Below, in pieces: positions 27,101 to 39,590 of a stretch of DNA of 64,000 nucleotides (its first letter is position 1; each line of letters opens with the position of its first letter). Both the position numbers and the translations under genes were made by a program. The notes beneath the pieces were generated by a model, which was not told the origin of the DNA, searched no databases, and saw nothing but the letters and a program-made list of their open reading frames with translations. The stretch lies in NCBI GenBank assembly GCA_958299035.1, contig CATQJL010000112.1, forward strand, positions 14,484,880 to 14,548,879. The letters are read 5' to 3'. Origin of the DNA: Cylicocyclus nassatus. Lineage: Eukaryota > Nematoda > Chromadorea > Rhabditida > Strongylidae.

Positions 27101-30100
27101 TATTATCTATAGCTTATATTAAGTCAAAACTTTGGTATGTTTGCCCAGCCCCAAAACTAATCAACAACGCGAAATAAGAAGCAATATCCGCGCAAATTAT
27201 GATAAGAGGCCTAAAAGTTCCGTGATTTGGGTCAGAGAGCAACAGAAGTAGTGCAAAAGATTAAGTCTAATATCACTTAGGGTACCTGGTAAAAATGGAC
27301 AAACGAAGCTGACTTCATTTTTGAATAACCAGCAGAAATGTGCAAATGTGGCAGCCGAAGACCTTTCCCTTAAAATAGAGGTTGACTTAGCTATTTTGTA
27401 GTTTACATTGTGCGGGATTAAGCTCGAGAGAACACTTTCAGGGTATGAACCTAACAGACTTAAACATACTTCTTACAAAAATTAATAAACAAAATAATAA
27501 TAATTGAATTTACCTCATAGCCACAGAAACCTAAGCGTAAGAAATTTTCAAGATTTACGCCTGCTAACATTGTTAGTTTGAAGCAGCGTAATGCTCAGTG
27601 TTTTTGTCCTTTTTTCACTCATTACAGTTAACCTTACAATTCCAAAGGTGATTTTTATTGGAAATTTTGGTGAAAATTTGAGACTTCCGGAAAGAATTGC
27701 AAACTCAATTAACGTCAAAATGTCAACCACGCTGACCATTTCGATTCTGATCACAGTCGCAAAAATCTATAATATACCCAGATTCAATACAATCAAATGC
27801 TTAAAAAATTGTGCCATATTTATCTAGTCATCAATTTTTGAACGACTGCTACTTAGCAGAGGATTTTGAACGTGTTATGATAAGATTGATATTTAGAGCT
27901 TTTCATATTACGCTGTATTACTGAACAAAAAATCAAAGTCAAATCTATTATCTCGAAAGATTAATCTACTAAAAAATGTAGGTTTGATGTGGTTGCCGTT
28001 TCCACTTTTGAGTAAAGCTGAAATTTGATTTCTGATGATTGAGACTACAAAAAATAACAGAAGGGTGAGAGGAACGATTCTAGACTAAGTTACGTGGCTA
28101 ACTCCATTAATTGTTAAGCTAGATATTCTAGCAAAAAGTGCTCTAGTTACATAGGTTTCAAAAAAATAATGGATCTAATTTTGAGTTTGAATAATTCACA
28201 GATACATGATACCCTAATTAAGAAACTACCGCTGGACTGGTTTCTAATACGCAAGGGAGTTCGGTTTCATTTGCACAAACTATATGAAAACTGGATGTGA
28301 AGAGAGAGAAACGAATGAATTGCCTCCTTTATGTTTTCCTTCTTTCTCGTCGAGTATGTATGGGAAATATAAGGAAGCATTTTGGAGTCATAAAACAACA
28401 GCATGAGTTCTATAGCAAATCCAAGAAAAAATCTATCAGCAAGTTCCAAGATAAAATAAGAACGCACACAGCATCTAAATAATCCCAACACTTTATACGT
28501 GCTTTCACGTTGTCAACAACACTTGCGCGTGAAAAAATAGCCGTTGATGCGTTACTGCGCATCTTGAGCACATACTTTTACGCAAAAGCGTTGTCTACAC
28601 CGCGAGAACACTATATTAAGATTTGGGCTGGACTTAAGGTAAAACACAAAGCTGATGAGTGCGAGTTAAGAGAAGACCTCAGATGCGTTTTCTGAATGGG
28701 TATCTCGATGTCTGGAATTTATTGAGTGTAATAAAATAAAGCGGATAGTACTATAAACAACATCATTCAATTGAAAGCCATAGGCTCAAAACGAGACTGA
28801 TGGGACTGTAAAGCCGCTAAACCATCGAAGCGCAAACAACTGCCACAAATCATGCGTCTTCAGACATTTTAAACAGTAACACTTGCCCGCACAGCCGACT
28901 TATCACTGTACAACGTCGACTAACCTCCATGCAGTTTTTGTTCAAACTTTATTACTTTGCTGCTTCTTAATGTATCATGAGAGGTGAATACAAGCACACA
29001 CTATTTTAGGAATCTAAAACTCTGAAAATCTGAAATTTCTCAAAATCTGCACACAAGCTGAGCTCGCATTCAAAAACCAGTAAAGCGCATATTCTCCATA
29101 CTCAGCGCATATTCTGCAAGGCAATAGATTAGCAAAGAGGCATTCTAAAACTGTGAGAATACTTTTTATAGTTTTCACATGAGCGAGAGAGAAAAGTATA
29201 TAAAAAGGATGCGATTTGTGGTCAGATGCTACGGTAGGAAGCAAATGGACATCTAAATAGATCTTGCAAATAAGATACAATAAAACGCTCATTTCCGCTG
29301 CAGAGAATTCTATCATAAAAGATTAGTAAATCAACGCAAATTTAAGCAACCTCGTGCAGTTAAAATGAATTAACTTTTAAGTCACTCTATAGAGTTATAG
29401 TTATGTAGTTGTAGATAATCCTCAGAATAGAGCAACGAAGCGAGAAAAATCAGAAATGATCTTGAACGCTTTCTATAACTTTTGCAAGCTTCTAACCATG
29501 AAATGTCCAAAAACTGGTTTGGAAATGGCTATCGCCACGGACTGAAAATTTTTAAAATCAAATTCACTGTTTATATTGTTTAAAATATTGTATATTGAAA
29601 TGATATTGCTGCTAACAAGCTAAGCTAATTGGGGATTCAAACATCATAAATTGAGATGATTTCCGAGAAAGTCATCTTGAATATGGATAATGAGATTCGT
29701 CGAAGGCGAAATGTTTATCGACGATGGGAAAACGCTTTGTTTTCGTGCCATAAGTATGATCAAAGATCTGAATAAGATGATTTTTTTATAACAGAATTGA
29801 GGTGATGGATGGTGGGGACGGTGGTGAGATGGTGGAACCAAAGATATTAAGAACGAGACATTGAATTTTGAGCTTTTTTGAATTTTAACTATTTGCGAGT
29901 ACAAACTTGCACAATTTTATGAGTACAATAGTTTTGCCATCTATTTCGAGGGGCACAACCAATCCCCCTCTCCTCTGGTGCCTCTCCGCTAGTGCTAGGA
30001 ACACAAAGGTGCCTAGAACAGTGCTCTGAATAATCGAGAAAATTGAGTAGTGTTATGATCTCGCAGTCATTATAAAATATTTTACGAATTGATTGTCAAT

Positions 30101-31149
30101 CAACAAATTCAAAGTAAGAAGAGTTTTTTCACATTTTCATTTAGTCTATAAATTTTTCAAGGCTTTTGCCCTATCAAATACTTACAAATCAATTTTCTCA
30201 AACCCAGAAAGTGGGATGAGTTAGTCGCAACTTGGTTACAATCGATTCGATGGAATTCCCTCGTTTTACCGAAGTCCTGCGAGGTTTCTCTATACCACAG
30301 CTTGTGGTCCGGTTCCCTGCAAACCGAATGACTTTGCTCCTTTGATGATATTGAAGTGATTAGCCATTATTCTGCGTACTGAAAGAAGATAAAAAGAAAT
30401 TGAGGCTATAGGGTTCAAACTTGTAAAAGATGGAAAGCCCACACATTGTGTTTGCAAAATATTCATGGGATTGAACACGAATATAATATATGTAAAATAT
30501 AATCAGAGACATTTGCAAGGTAACGTTTGAACGCAAGTTCACTTCTCTTTCATACATAACCTTGGTTTACTTACTGTATAGAATGAAAGTATTTATTTGA
30601 TGGAAACACGATCTCTAAAATGAAAAGAGAATAAACTGTAGTGTTTTAGAGTACCATGAAATATTTGTTGACCTCAAAATTCTTCATTCGCTCCACTCCA
30701 AAATTGTTCACTATCACATACTACTGTATGAAGATGATGAGATAAAATACATCCCAACGTAAAAATCGAATTACAATTAACAAAGCAAATTTTCGTAACA
30801 CAGCTACTTACCTGCACAATCTAATTTTGAAATTTTACAGTCAGTAAAACAATTACAATGACTTCTTGGGTGGCGCTGAATAAGGTTCACTTTATTTGCA
30901 AAACCAGTTATCATTAGCAAACCAGGGGTTCTATTCAAGTGTAAATGCCACATCATGCAATCCTTTATTCAAGAGTGTGAGAAAAGTGAGCTGGAAAAAT
31001 CTGTTGAGAATGACTATCGGGTTGACGTGTTAAGCTAAATCTAACCATAAAAAATACATTAGCATTATCCTCATATAATATGATGAGCAGCGAAGTTCTG
31101 CTTAGATTAAAATAGTCGATAAACTGAGATTATGTCTAGCGAAACTATT

Positions 31150-31420
31150 TGCTTTTAGAGACAGTGTCTCGGCAAAATTTAGCTACCCGGTTTTTCACCT
31201 TTTCAGAATCTTTTCGTCATGCTTAATCCATATCTGGGTTTCCTAGCGCATGGAAATGGCTTAAATGAGCTTTTTTCGACGCTCTTCATGCCCGCAATTG
31301 CTCAAAATTATGTGTAATTGGGGGGGGGGGACCGGAACGAGGGGGCGAAGTCTGGAAGACTCATGGAGTTCATTTTAGGCCTTGCAGATTGGCTTTTTTG
31401 CTCCAGGCTTCACTGACAGA
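31150..31420. mobile_element. Remnant related to the 7.5-kb fold-back element
   Basis: It contains GTGTCTCGGCAAAATTTAG, then sequence similar to the left arm of 7,455-7,793 (AATCCATATCTGGGTTTC versus AATCCATATTTGGGCTTTTC). A G-rich middle and a diverged right part follow. The ends cannot be defined. Confidence 0.4.
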
Positions 31421-32359
31421 CTATTTGCGATGTATACTATTGCAACACGTGAGATCTCAACATCAATCAATTTTCCGGGAAGCTCCCTTTATGGATTTAT
31501 TGAAACGACTAGAGGCGAGAAATGATTTTTGAAAATTCTTATTTCATAGAGAAGGAGATTTTCGTCTCTAAGGACCAAAGAGTAATTTCCGAACGGAATA
31601 GTGACAAAACTTTTTTGACTCTTTGTCCAAAGGGCGCGCCCATGTCAGACGCGCATCTGGCTTTGTTCTGGCGTAAATTAACTCAAAAAGAAAAGAAATT
31701 CGTTTTCCTCCAAAACACCAGCTAAGGCTATTAAGTATGTACATAGTTTTTCCACATCTATGTCGTCAGGTAGTACCTAGTTACTAAAGTGTATACAATT
31801 CTGCTGCGGGTCTTTCGTAACAACTGCATAAGTCCAGCTTGCACCTTGAAAATTATATGATGGATCCCAAATTCCCAGACCAGTAGGTGTAAGAGCTGAT
31901 CATCTTTTTACAAAGTGCCATATCTAGCCAGCGGCCGACATTTTTGGAAAAAAAATGCGATATAATACAAACAGAGCTTTACGACTTTAATGTTCACATG
32001 AAGGGGGAGTTGTTACTTACTGGTGCAGAAGTGGACGAACGAAGGGATTAGAAAAACTAGAGGAAAGGAAAGAAAACCCTTTGAAGCGGAAATGGGCAAG
32101 GATCTGCAAAAGAACTTGCAACATAGGGTGAAATAAGTCTTTCAAAAAAATTGATGGCTTTGTGCAAGAATTCGGTATAGTCGTAAGGCAAGACACTTTT
32201 GAAAATGCCCCACAAAATGATAATGGTCATGACAGATCCATAAAAATAGGGTCTCAAAGAGTTCACTGGCTGTCAAAAAATACTCAGTCAATCCCTTGAA
32301 AATATTCTATTATCTATTCTGGGTTTGAATTTATTCACTGAAACCATGCAATAAACTAC

Positions 32360-32537
32360 TTTTGCTTCAACCAGGTCGGCGTCTGGAAGGCGGGGCTTCG
32401 CGACCTACATAATTAAGGCTAGAATATAATCAGAGAGCACGTTCGCGAGGGAGGCGCAGATTGCGTCGCGGACGTGAGCAGCCGCCTCCTAGGTCATGGA
32501 GCCCCGCCTTCCAACAGCCAATCTGCTTGAAGCAAAG
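32360..32537. mobile_element. Small GC-rich inverted-repeat element, about 178 bp
   Basis: The left end (TTTGCTTCAACCAGG, then TGGAAGGCGGGGC) is matched by the inverse on the right (GCCCCGCCTTCCAACAG, then CTTGAAGCAAA). The interior has CGTTCGCGAGG and GTCGCGGACGTG in inverted relation. It could form a long hairpin. The size and arrangement are those of a MITE; the superfamily is not clear. Confidence 0.75.
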
Positions 32538-35259
32538 GATTTATAATTAGTCACCATCACAATCACTAATTTCATCTTCATAAAGCGCAAGTCTAGCAAG
32601 TATAGCATCTGCAGCTGTCAATTTCCATTCTTATTAGCAATTTGATAGCAAAGTGACGCAAATCAAGGGCAAGATATATTTCTGCTAATGCAGAAAATCC
32701 AAACAGTGAAGTCATGCTACCTGAGGAGATTCAAATCCGTTTCCTGCTAGTATATCGTGTCAACTGCAATGACTCAGATTCTTAACTGGAATAATAGGGA
32801 AGGAATTCTTCTCCTCTTCCTCCTTCACCGTCTTTATTTTATAAAAGCGTGGATGACTAATTATACACCTTTCCTTTTTTACAAAAGCTCAAACGCTATG
32901 ACCGAATAAGTTATTAATAGAGCAAAACGGATGTAAAACTTCTGCAATAAATTCACAATTGATTTCGACACTTAACAAAAATTGTTACTCCCTCTGAACA
33001 GTCTCTATGAAATTGGGGAGAGATAAGTTTACAAGGAATACTTTTTACGCTATACTTGTGAAAAATAGATTAGTTAGGAGTCACCGCCTCCACCAACTCT
33101 TAATTCCAGCTCAGGCCGTACTTTCTCGTGAATTTGAGCGGAAGGAGTATGGTAATGGGCAAGAGATTATTATTGAATTTCTTATAGGCAACGCAAAACC
33201 AACTAAACATCCGGCAAACACATCATGAAAAGTTCCGAAAAGCGAGCTGCTCTAGCTTCAGAATACGAAAAGACGAGGAGCATGGACACAAATGAAAAAG
33301 AATGGTTCTGGCTATTTTAGCACTCTAGACTCACGCTGCGGGAAGATTCAAGGCAAACAAAGTCAATAAGTTTTTCATGGAAGGCGCTGATGTCATTTGG
33401 CCAAGTTTTTTGGGCGTAGGCCGTTAGGTAAAACTAGCACCACCGACTTCCGCAAACTCTTGAGAGGAGGATATGTGAAACAAAAGTGAATGTTTATAGA
33501 TCTGGCTTAATATTCCTAATTGTTGAGAGTGACGTCTCAGAGACTTACGCATCAAAGACAGAACGTACACAAATTACAATCGGATTTGATCTGTTTTTTT
33601 TGTAGAGCAGATGCACTACTTGTAGTTTGTGATGTGAGAGAATACACCTTCGAAAAAAGAACAGATAGAAGAAAGCAAAAGAAATGAAGCCGCAGCTGAA
33701 AATCAAGAAACGGGGACAAAGTTTCAGCGTAAGCTTCACACTTTTCTAAATGTTTCTTACATTCTCAAGGTCCAAAACTCCATAAAAGTTCAAATCTTCC
33801 AAAAGACTTGCAAAAGTCAGGAAGAAAATCAGGAAAATGTCATGTATTACATAGACTGTCATCATCAAAAACACCGAATGCCTTTCGCCTCGAAGAAGCT
33901 CGGAAGATTGTTGCATTTTTTCCGTTAAATTATTCTAAAAGACTTGATAGGCCTTAAATGAAGAGCTTTCTTGGAATTACCCTAAGCAAGTCCTGTATTT
34001 GAAAATTTCGGGAATTCACGTAACACTACAGCGATTAATTCACAAGCGATTGCTACTTGTTGAAACTCCTAAAATATGATCTTTTCCGAGCTCTTGATAT
34101 TTCAAACTGTTACCTAAGCAAAAGATCGAAGTTGAGGACTCACGAATTATCTCTAAAAGGCAATTTGTATAGGTAACTATTCTGGGGTAATGGCAATCCG
34201 TCGTAAAGACTAAAGAAAATACAGCAAGGGCTAAGGAGAACAAATGTAGACTAAGAATAAGTTACGAGGCTAACTCAATGTGTCATGTTACATATTCTTA
34301 CTGACAGATGCTCAAGTTACATAGGATTGAAAAAAGCACAGCATATCTAATTACAGTCTTAACACTTCACACATACATGTGATAGCCTTTAAAAAAAAAA
34401 CTGCCGAGTTCGGTTTTATGAGAACAAACTGTACAAAAACCGGATAAGATTGACGAGAAATGATAGGTATTCGAATAAAGTTTTTCATCTTTTCTGAAAA
34501 CGATAGTGTTCATAGCGAGAATGACCAAATGTGAAAAGAATGTATAAATGAGGTTAAATGTTGCTTTCTTGCATGAGAAACAGTTCTGCGCCAAAATGAA
34601 AATGCATACAGCTTTCAGACAGCTCATTTTTGGGAATGATGGCAATGACATAATGTGAGTGAATTTGAATGTGAATTGTTGCTCAGAAATGGCCGGCCAT
34701 TTGGTCGCGGTCTTCCATATTTTGCGCTCGATGGCCATTTTTTACGCGCATGTGTTGTCATCACCGCAAGAACCCTAAGCGTCTGTATTCGATAGACGAC
34801 TCGTTGAGACGGATTCTGTACAGGAAATGATCACTATCCATCAGAACTAATAACTGCTATTTAGAGCTGATATATGGACCCAGATGCGTTTTCTCGATGG
34901 ATGCCTAAAATTTATTTAGAGTGTAATAAAATAAAGTAGATAGCACTATAAACAACACTGTGTGTAGATAGTACTACAAACAACATTGAGTAAGTGTAAG
35001 TCATACGCCCAAAAGAAGGAAAGCGGTTGAGGACAAGTGCTGCTAATAGACTCTATAGGCGCGGACATCTGCCACAAACCACGTTTCTCTACGCGTAGTA
35101 AACTGTAACATTCTCTATATAAATTGTACCCACTTATGTCATCTTCTGCAAGTAAGTAAATCTTTTACCTTGTTCTTGTTCCCTCTTATTGTAACACGGG
35201 AGAGCGCGAGCAAATATACATATTTCAAGAAAATGTCCTTCACTCATTTCTTTTCGTAG

Positions 35260-35379
35260 TTGTTGAGAAAGTACTTTTTATATAACTGGGCACAGAATGT
35301 ACTAGACAACTTCTTGAAGTTTTGCAAGCAAGCACAGCTCGCATTCAAAACCAGCAAAGCGTATATTCTACAAATTTAG
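35260..35379 (+). pseudogene. Terminal-exon-like block, unit 4 copy (best preserved)
   Basis: After an acceptor-like TTCTTTTCGTAG, a 40-codon frame reads LLRKYFLYNW, then a variable middle including NFLKFCK, then QAQLAFKTSKAYIL, and ends in TAG. It matches the unit 1 copy at 5,402-5,518 in the same frame. Differences between the two largely sit in the middle of the peptide. No upstream exon with a signal peptide or domain could be joined with confidence. It may be a last exon of an unrecognised gene or a neutral repeat segment. Confidence 0.35.
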
Positions 35380-35978
35380 CGCATATCCATTTTTGCAAGG
35401 TTATAGGAGTTTGCAGAATGGCATGCCAAAAACTCTGAGAATAGCATTTTCGTTTGAGAGAGAAAGAAAAGCATATAAGTAAGGTCAATTTGTGGTCAGA
35501 TGCTCATGATAAAAAAAGCCGATGAATATTTTAGAATAGGTACTGCAAAACCCAAAAAAGCCTCAATCAAACGGCTCTCGCTGCAGATAAATGTACTGTC
35601 AGAGAAGGTTAGCAAATTAGAGCAAAATTAGAGAAATTTTTGCAACAAAAGGCAACATCAGCTAGCATAAACTTTGCAATGACTATCTGATGTAATCTGA
35701 ATACGGTGATACGTCAACCCCTCCTCAAATGCTGCTCATGATTCTTGCAAGCTTTCAACCATAAAGTGTCAGAAAGGGACTCAGAAGTGACTATTACCAA
35801 TCCTTGGATGGAGTTTTAGTATAAAGTTTATTGCTTCAATGTTGACAGAACTCATGAAATTATTGCTCCTGACTGTGAGATGAGATGGTATTGCTGTTGT
35901 CTGTTATGCTAAGTTAATGATCCAAAGGAACATAAATTGACGTGATTTCGGAGAGATCACTTTGCTCGAATATGGATA

Positions 35979-36191
35979 ATGAGATTCGTCGAAAGCGAAA
36001 TGCTTACTGACGATGGGAAAACGCTTTGTTTTCAAGCGAGTGTGATCAAAGATCCGACGGGTGAATTTTTCTGTTACAAACACAGTGAGATAATAGGTGA
36101 CGGTAAAATGATGGAGTTGAAACGTGAAAAATGTAATATGTTGCCATCCACTGTTTTATTAAAGCCATTTTGTGCCCAAATCCGAAGGTGA
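35979..36191 (+). pseudogene. Open block with DGKTLCF motif, longest copy
   Basis: This is the most extended copy of the block first seen at 6,480. It starts at an in-frame ATG and reads MRFVESEMLTDDGKTLCF, then continues through a charged stretch with KDPTGEFFCYKHSEI and stops after 70 codons. The other four copies stop sooner or shift frame. I do not recognise a family. The downstream part is specific to this copy, so it could be one exon with a retained intron or chance. Confidence 0.25.
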
Positions 36192-37130
36192 TTAATTTGA
36201 TGAATTTTTCAAGTTTTTGAAAAGTTTGGATTTTTCTCTCAGTTTTGTTTCTCCTGCAGCAGTTTTCAAAGAGCTGTCCCGGTGTACAAATAAAGTAACG
36301 GCCGTCTTGAGAACAAGTTACGATAGCTCTGTATTGAGCTGTCCCAAAAGTAAAGTCCTTTTTGAATAATTCGAGATGTTTTATTTTCCTAGTTGACTTG
36401 AGAAATCATTCGATAGAGCAGATCAAACTCTACAAAATGATCGCTAAGGATCTGCCAAAGTCGCTTTCCGTGTAAAGTTTGAACCTAAAATTGAAAAAAA
36501 AATTTGTCGTTATAAATTGAATTTCTGCAAGGAAAAATCCTACGGTCCTCCAGCTTAGTCATTATACAGTAGGTACATAGTAGTACTCGAATACGCCTTT
36601 AGTGTTTTTTTTTTCATCGCATAGAAAGCGAGAAGAAGAGATAGTTCAAAAAATGGCAAACACCCCTCTCAACCCCCCCCCCACATATGTCACTGTATGC
36701 TACAAGACCCAGACCTTGTATGTGCTCTTATGATCGAAAATACCAAAGTTTTATATGAAAAGCCCGAAAAAAGCAGCAAAAATCATGGGGTAAGGTTGCC
36801 TTCCTTGATAATTAGCTGCTCTTAATCATAGATAAGAACTTGAAATCCCTTCCACATCAATCAAGTGCAACAGGCTTTCAATGATGTTGCATCCATCTTA
36901 ACGGCAACGGTTGACGATCACAAGTGTGTCCGATACCTAATAGCGATCGCATATATAAACAATGGTTGCTCATTCGCATAGCTACATATTTCAGGAAACA
37001 AAAGCCGTTCTGCTGACAGTGCATTCTCTGATGCTTGCTAATAGTCATTCTTTCATACTCGAAGCAGCATCATAGCTTTTGTTGATTTGAAATAAACCGG
37101 TAACCTCATTCGACAGTTCAATCTCATATA

Positions 37131-37803
37131 CAGGGTGTCCGTAAAGTATGTATACACTGTTTGATCGTTAATATCTCTTTTTCCCGACAAGTCTTTTGCT
37201 TTGCTTCAGGTGCCATTTTAGAGCTGTCTTCAACTTAGATTTGCAATATAGAACAAATCACCCATCTCTCTTCATAACTGTAGGATTACGGTGGAAACTT
37301 CAAAGAGGGTTTTGAGCCATGGAAGGCCATATTTTGCCTCAGAAAGGAAACAAAACAGCCTGAAAACTTTTACATAGGTTAATTAGAGTTGCTGATTTTA
37401 ACTGTAAAATTCTCAACTTATTATGATGCTTCAATGAAGAGTTATGTCAGGTAAGAGGTAGCTGCCATTTTTTCAATGTTCCTGGAAAGTGCGGTTACAC
37501 AGAAAGCTTCGCAATCTTGTGAATAGTTGAGTCTTGAACTCAGTGTCCATAAAAACCCTATTACACAAGTTTCCACATTTTTTTGAAAAATTTTGAAACG
37601 GCAGCTTTTTCCGCATTGACACCATATGTTTCAGGTTTCTACCGTAATCCTACAGTAATGAAGAGAGATGGGTTATTCGTTCTATACTGTAAATCTAAGT
37701 TGAAGCCAGCTCTACAAAATGGTACCTGAAGCAAGGCAAAAGACTTCTTGGGAAAAGAGATATTAACGATCAAACAGTGTATACATACTTTACGGACACC
37801 CTG
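37131..37803. mobile_element. TA-flanked fold-back element, 673 bp
   Basis: The element starts CAGGGTGTCCGTAAAGTATG and ends in its inverse, with TA on both sides. The arms are long: GAAGAGAGATGGGTTATTCG at about 37,660 is the near inverse of sequence at 37,257-37,275. CAGGGTGTCC ends with a TA target are typical of Tc1/mariner-derived non-autonomous elements. Confidence 0.85.
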
Positions 37804-37840
37804 TATAAAGCTGAATGTCTGTTGGTCTGTCCCTTGTGTA

Positions 37841-38780
37841 TTAGGTTATCCGGAAATTAATCGTTTTGAATTTCAACCGCAATAAGTCATACACTTCTCA
37901 CTTTTAAATAGGTTGCAAAGTACCATTCGATAGAGCAAAGCAAGCTCTACAAGATGGCCATCTTGCTTTTGCAACAGCTCTCATCCACCTCGAGTTTTCA
38001 GCCAAGAACTAAAAAGACTCAGCAGCCCGAAAAATCGAAAAAATCGTAACTTGGTCCATAAAAATCCTACAAAAATTCTAACTTGCTCACTTGAACACTA
38101 TCCACATAAAACATCTATACACGCCTTTGCCATACTTTTTCCTCTGTTAGAAATCAAGAAAACGGAAATTTTCGTGCATTTGCCAAAGTGATGCTATGCC
38201 GTTCCCCTATAAGTAGTAGTACACTATGAACCTGTAGAAGTACAAACGTAAATTTTCAGCTCTCTACAAGCATTAGTTCTCGAGAAATATCGAATATAGC
38301 TTTTTCTACTTAGATGGTCCAGGCTAAACAAATTTTTCGAGAAGTAGAGCTCGTAGAAAGCTGAGAATTTATGTTTGTACTTCTACAGATTTGTAGTATA
38401 CAACCACCTATGTGGGGACGGCACAACACCACTTTGGCAAATGCATGAAGATTTTCGTTTTCTTGATTTCTAACAGAGGAAAAAGTACGGCAAAGGCGTG
38501 TGTAGATGTTTTATGTGGATAGTGTTAAAGTGAGCAATAGAATTTTTGTAGGATTTTTATGGACCAAGTTACGATTTTTTCGATTTTTCGGGCTGCTGAG
38601 TCTTTTTAGTTTTTGGCTGAAAACTCGAGGTGGATGAGAGCTGTTGCAAAAGCAAGATGGCCATCTTGTAGAGCTTGCTTTGCTCTATCGAACGGTACTT
38701 TGCAACCTATTTAGAATTGAGAAGTGTATGACTTATTGCGGTTGAAATTCAAAACGGGCATTAATTTCTGGACAACCTAA
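37841..38780. mobile_element. Mariner-like fold-back element, 940 bp
   Basis: This is a second copy of the family at 15,602-16,550, with the same TTAGGTTRTCCGGAAATTAA start, TA flanks and inverted arms of about 460 bp. It lies 37 bp after the preceding fold-back element. Confidence 0.9.
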
Positions 38781-39000
38781 TACATATGTTCTGAGCGCAA
38801 ATTTTTATTTCTGAATCAGGATTAAACCTTGAACGCATACACTTCGGGATAGCGGGTGTCATAAGATTTTTGTTACCGATCAATGTCGATTTTATCGATT
38901 TTAAGCTATGGGCAAGTTGGCACGGGTGGGTAAGTGAGCATACTGATCACGATAATATTATTTTAAAAAAACCGTGCCAAGCCCGGCTTGCCGGCCAGTT

Positions 39001-39029
39001 CATACTGATATGTTCAATCCAGAATTATC
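39001..39029 (+). promoter_or_regulatory. GATA-like motif and possible trans-splice acceptor
   Basis: Just before the saposin-like ATG there is ACTGATA at 39,004-39,010 and CAATCCAG at 39,015-39,022, followed by AATTATC and the ATG. Nematode intestinal saposin-like genes are commonly driven through ACTGATA-type GATA sites, and nematode messages often receive a spliced leader at an acceptor shortly before the ATG. Both assignments are inference from motif and position. Confidence 0.35.
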
Positions 39030-39167
39030 ATGAAGATAGTACTGATTGCTGTTTTCTGTACCGCACTGTGTAACGCAGAAAAAAGAAAAAGGCGATTATG
39101 CGAAATGTGCAAAGAAGTGGTTAAAGCAATGGACAAACCGTTGGAAAAAAGCGAGGATCTGGAGAAG
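39030..39167 (+). CDS. Saposin-like (SPP / caenopore type) protein, first exon only
   Basis: The exon encodes 46 residues from an ATG. Residues 1-16 are a typical signal peptide (MKIVLIAVFCTALCNA). The mature part begins with basic residues, then has a C-x-x-C pair followed by a helix (RRLCEMCKEVVKAMDK), the start of a saposin-B fold in which six cysteines form three disulfides. The exon ends exactly at a good donor, AAG followed by GTTAGT, in phase 0. In nematodes such proteins are secreted small lipid-binding or membrane-active proteins of gut and other tissues. I could not find the later exons with the remaining four cysteines: downstream sequence to 41 kb is duplicated palindromic repeat. 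Either they lie beyond an insertion or this is a truncated copy. Confidence 0.65.
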
Positions 39168-39590
39168 GTTAGTGTTATACTTAATCATTAGTCTCCTATT
39201 CTTCTCATCCTTACAAAAACTACTAGATTCTTAGATCTCTACTATTCTTGCTATTGTTTTTTTTTTTTTGAGATGACTATGTGACGACTCCTTCAAGTCA
39301 GGGCTTGGTACAAGGTGGCAGCAGAAAATAATGGAAATGATTTTCCAAATAATTGACGACATGCCCTGTCGTCCATAAAAACACGTTAGAAATAATTATT
39401 ATTTTCCTAAACTCTTCATTGGCGGCATGTTCGCTTGCGCGCACTAGCGTACACTGCAGCAATTTCGTTACCTTCAAATTTTTCTATGACCTGGAGATGA
39501 ATGGATAAATGATTCGCAGTGATTCCGTAGTTTACTTATAAGTAGAACTGGTTATGTAAATATTAGGATATTAACACATTGACGATAATA

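Larger units (their letters stand above)
25150..32880. repeat. Tandem-array unit 3 (decayed)
   Basis: Landmarks recur in order near 25,977, 26,840, 28,250, 29,050, 29,680, 31,630, 31,880, 32,020 and 32,635. Apart from the inserted elements near 31,150 and 32,360 I see no gene. Open frames are under 105 codons and none carries a recognisable domain. A run of G lies at 31,321-31,330. Confidence 0.6.
32880..36300. repeat. Tandem-array unit 4 (shortened)
   Basis: The unit begins with sequence like positions 1-70 (GAATAAG, then ACAGATA or AAACGGATG, then AAACTTCTGCA). It carries the landmarks near 33,320, 34,405, 35,260 and 35,965. The part that follows the 6.5-kb block in units 1-3 is missing, so the array ends here. 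The longest frame, 123 codons on the minus strand at 34,367-34,738, has no recognisable features. Confidence 0.6.

Noticed and set aside
34367..34738. 123-codon minus-strand open frame
   Set aside because: No domain, no splice context, and the homologous parts of units 1-3 are not open.
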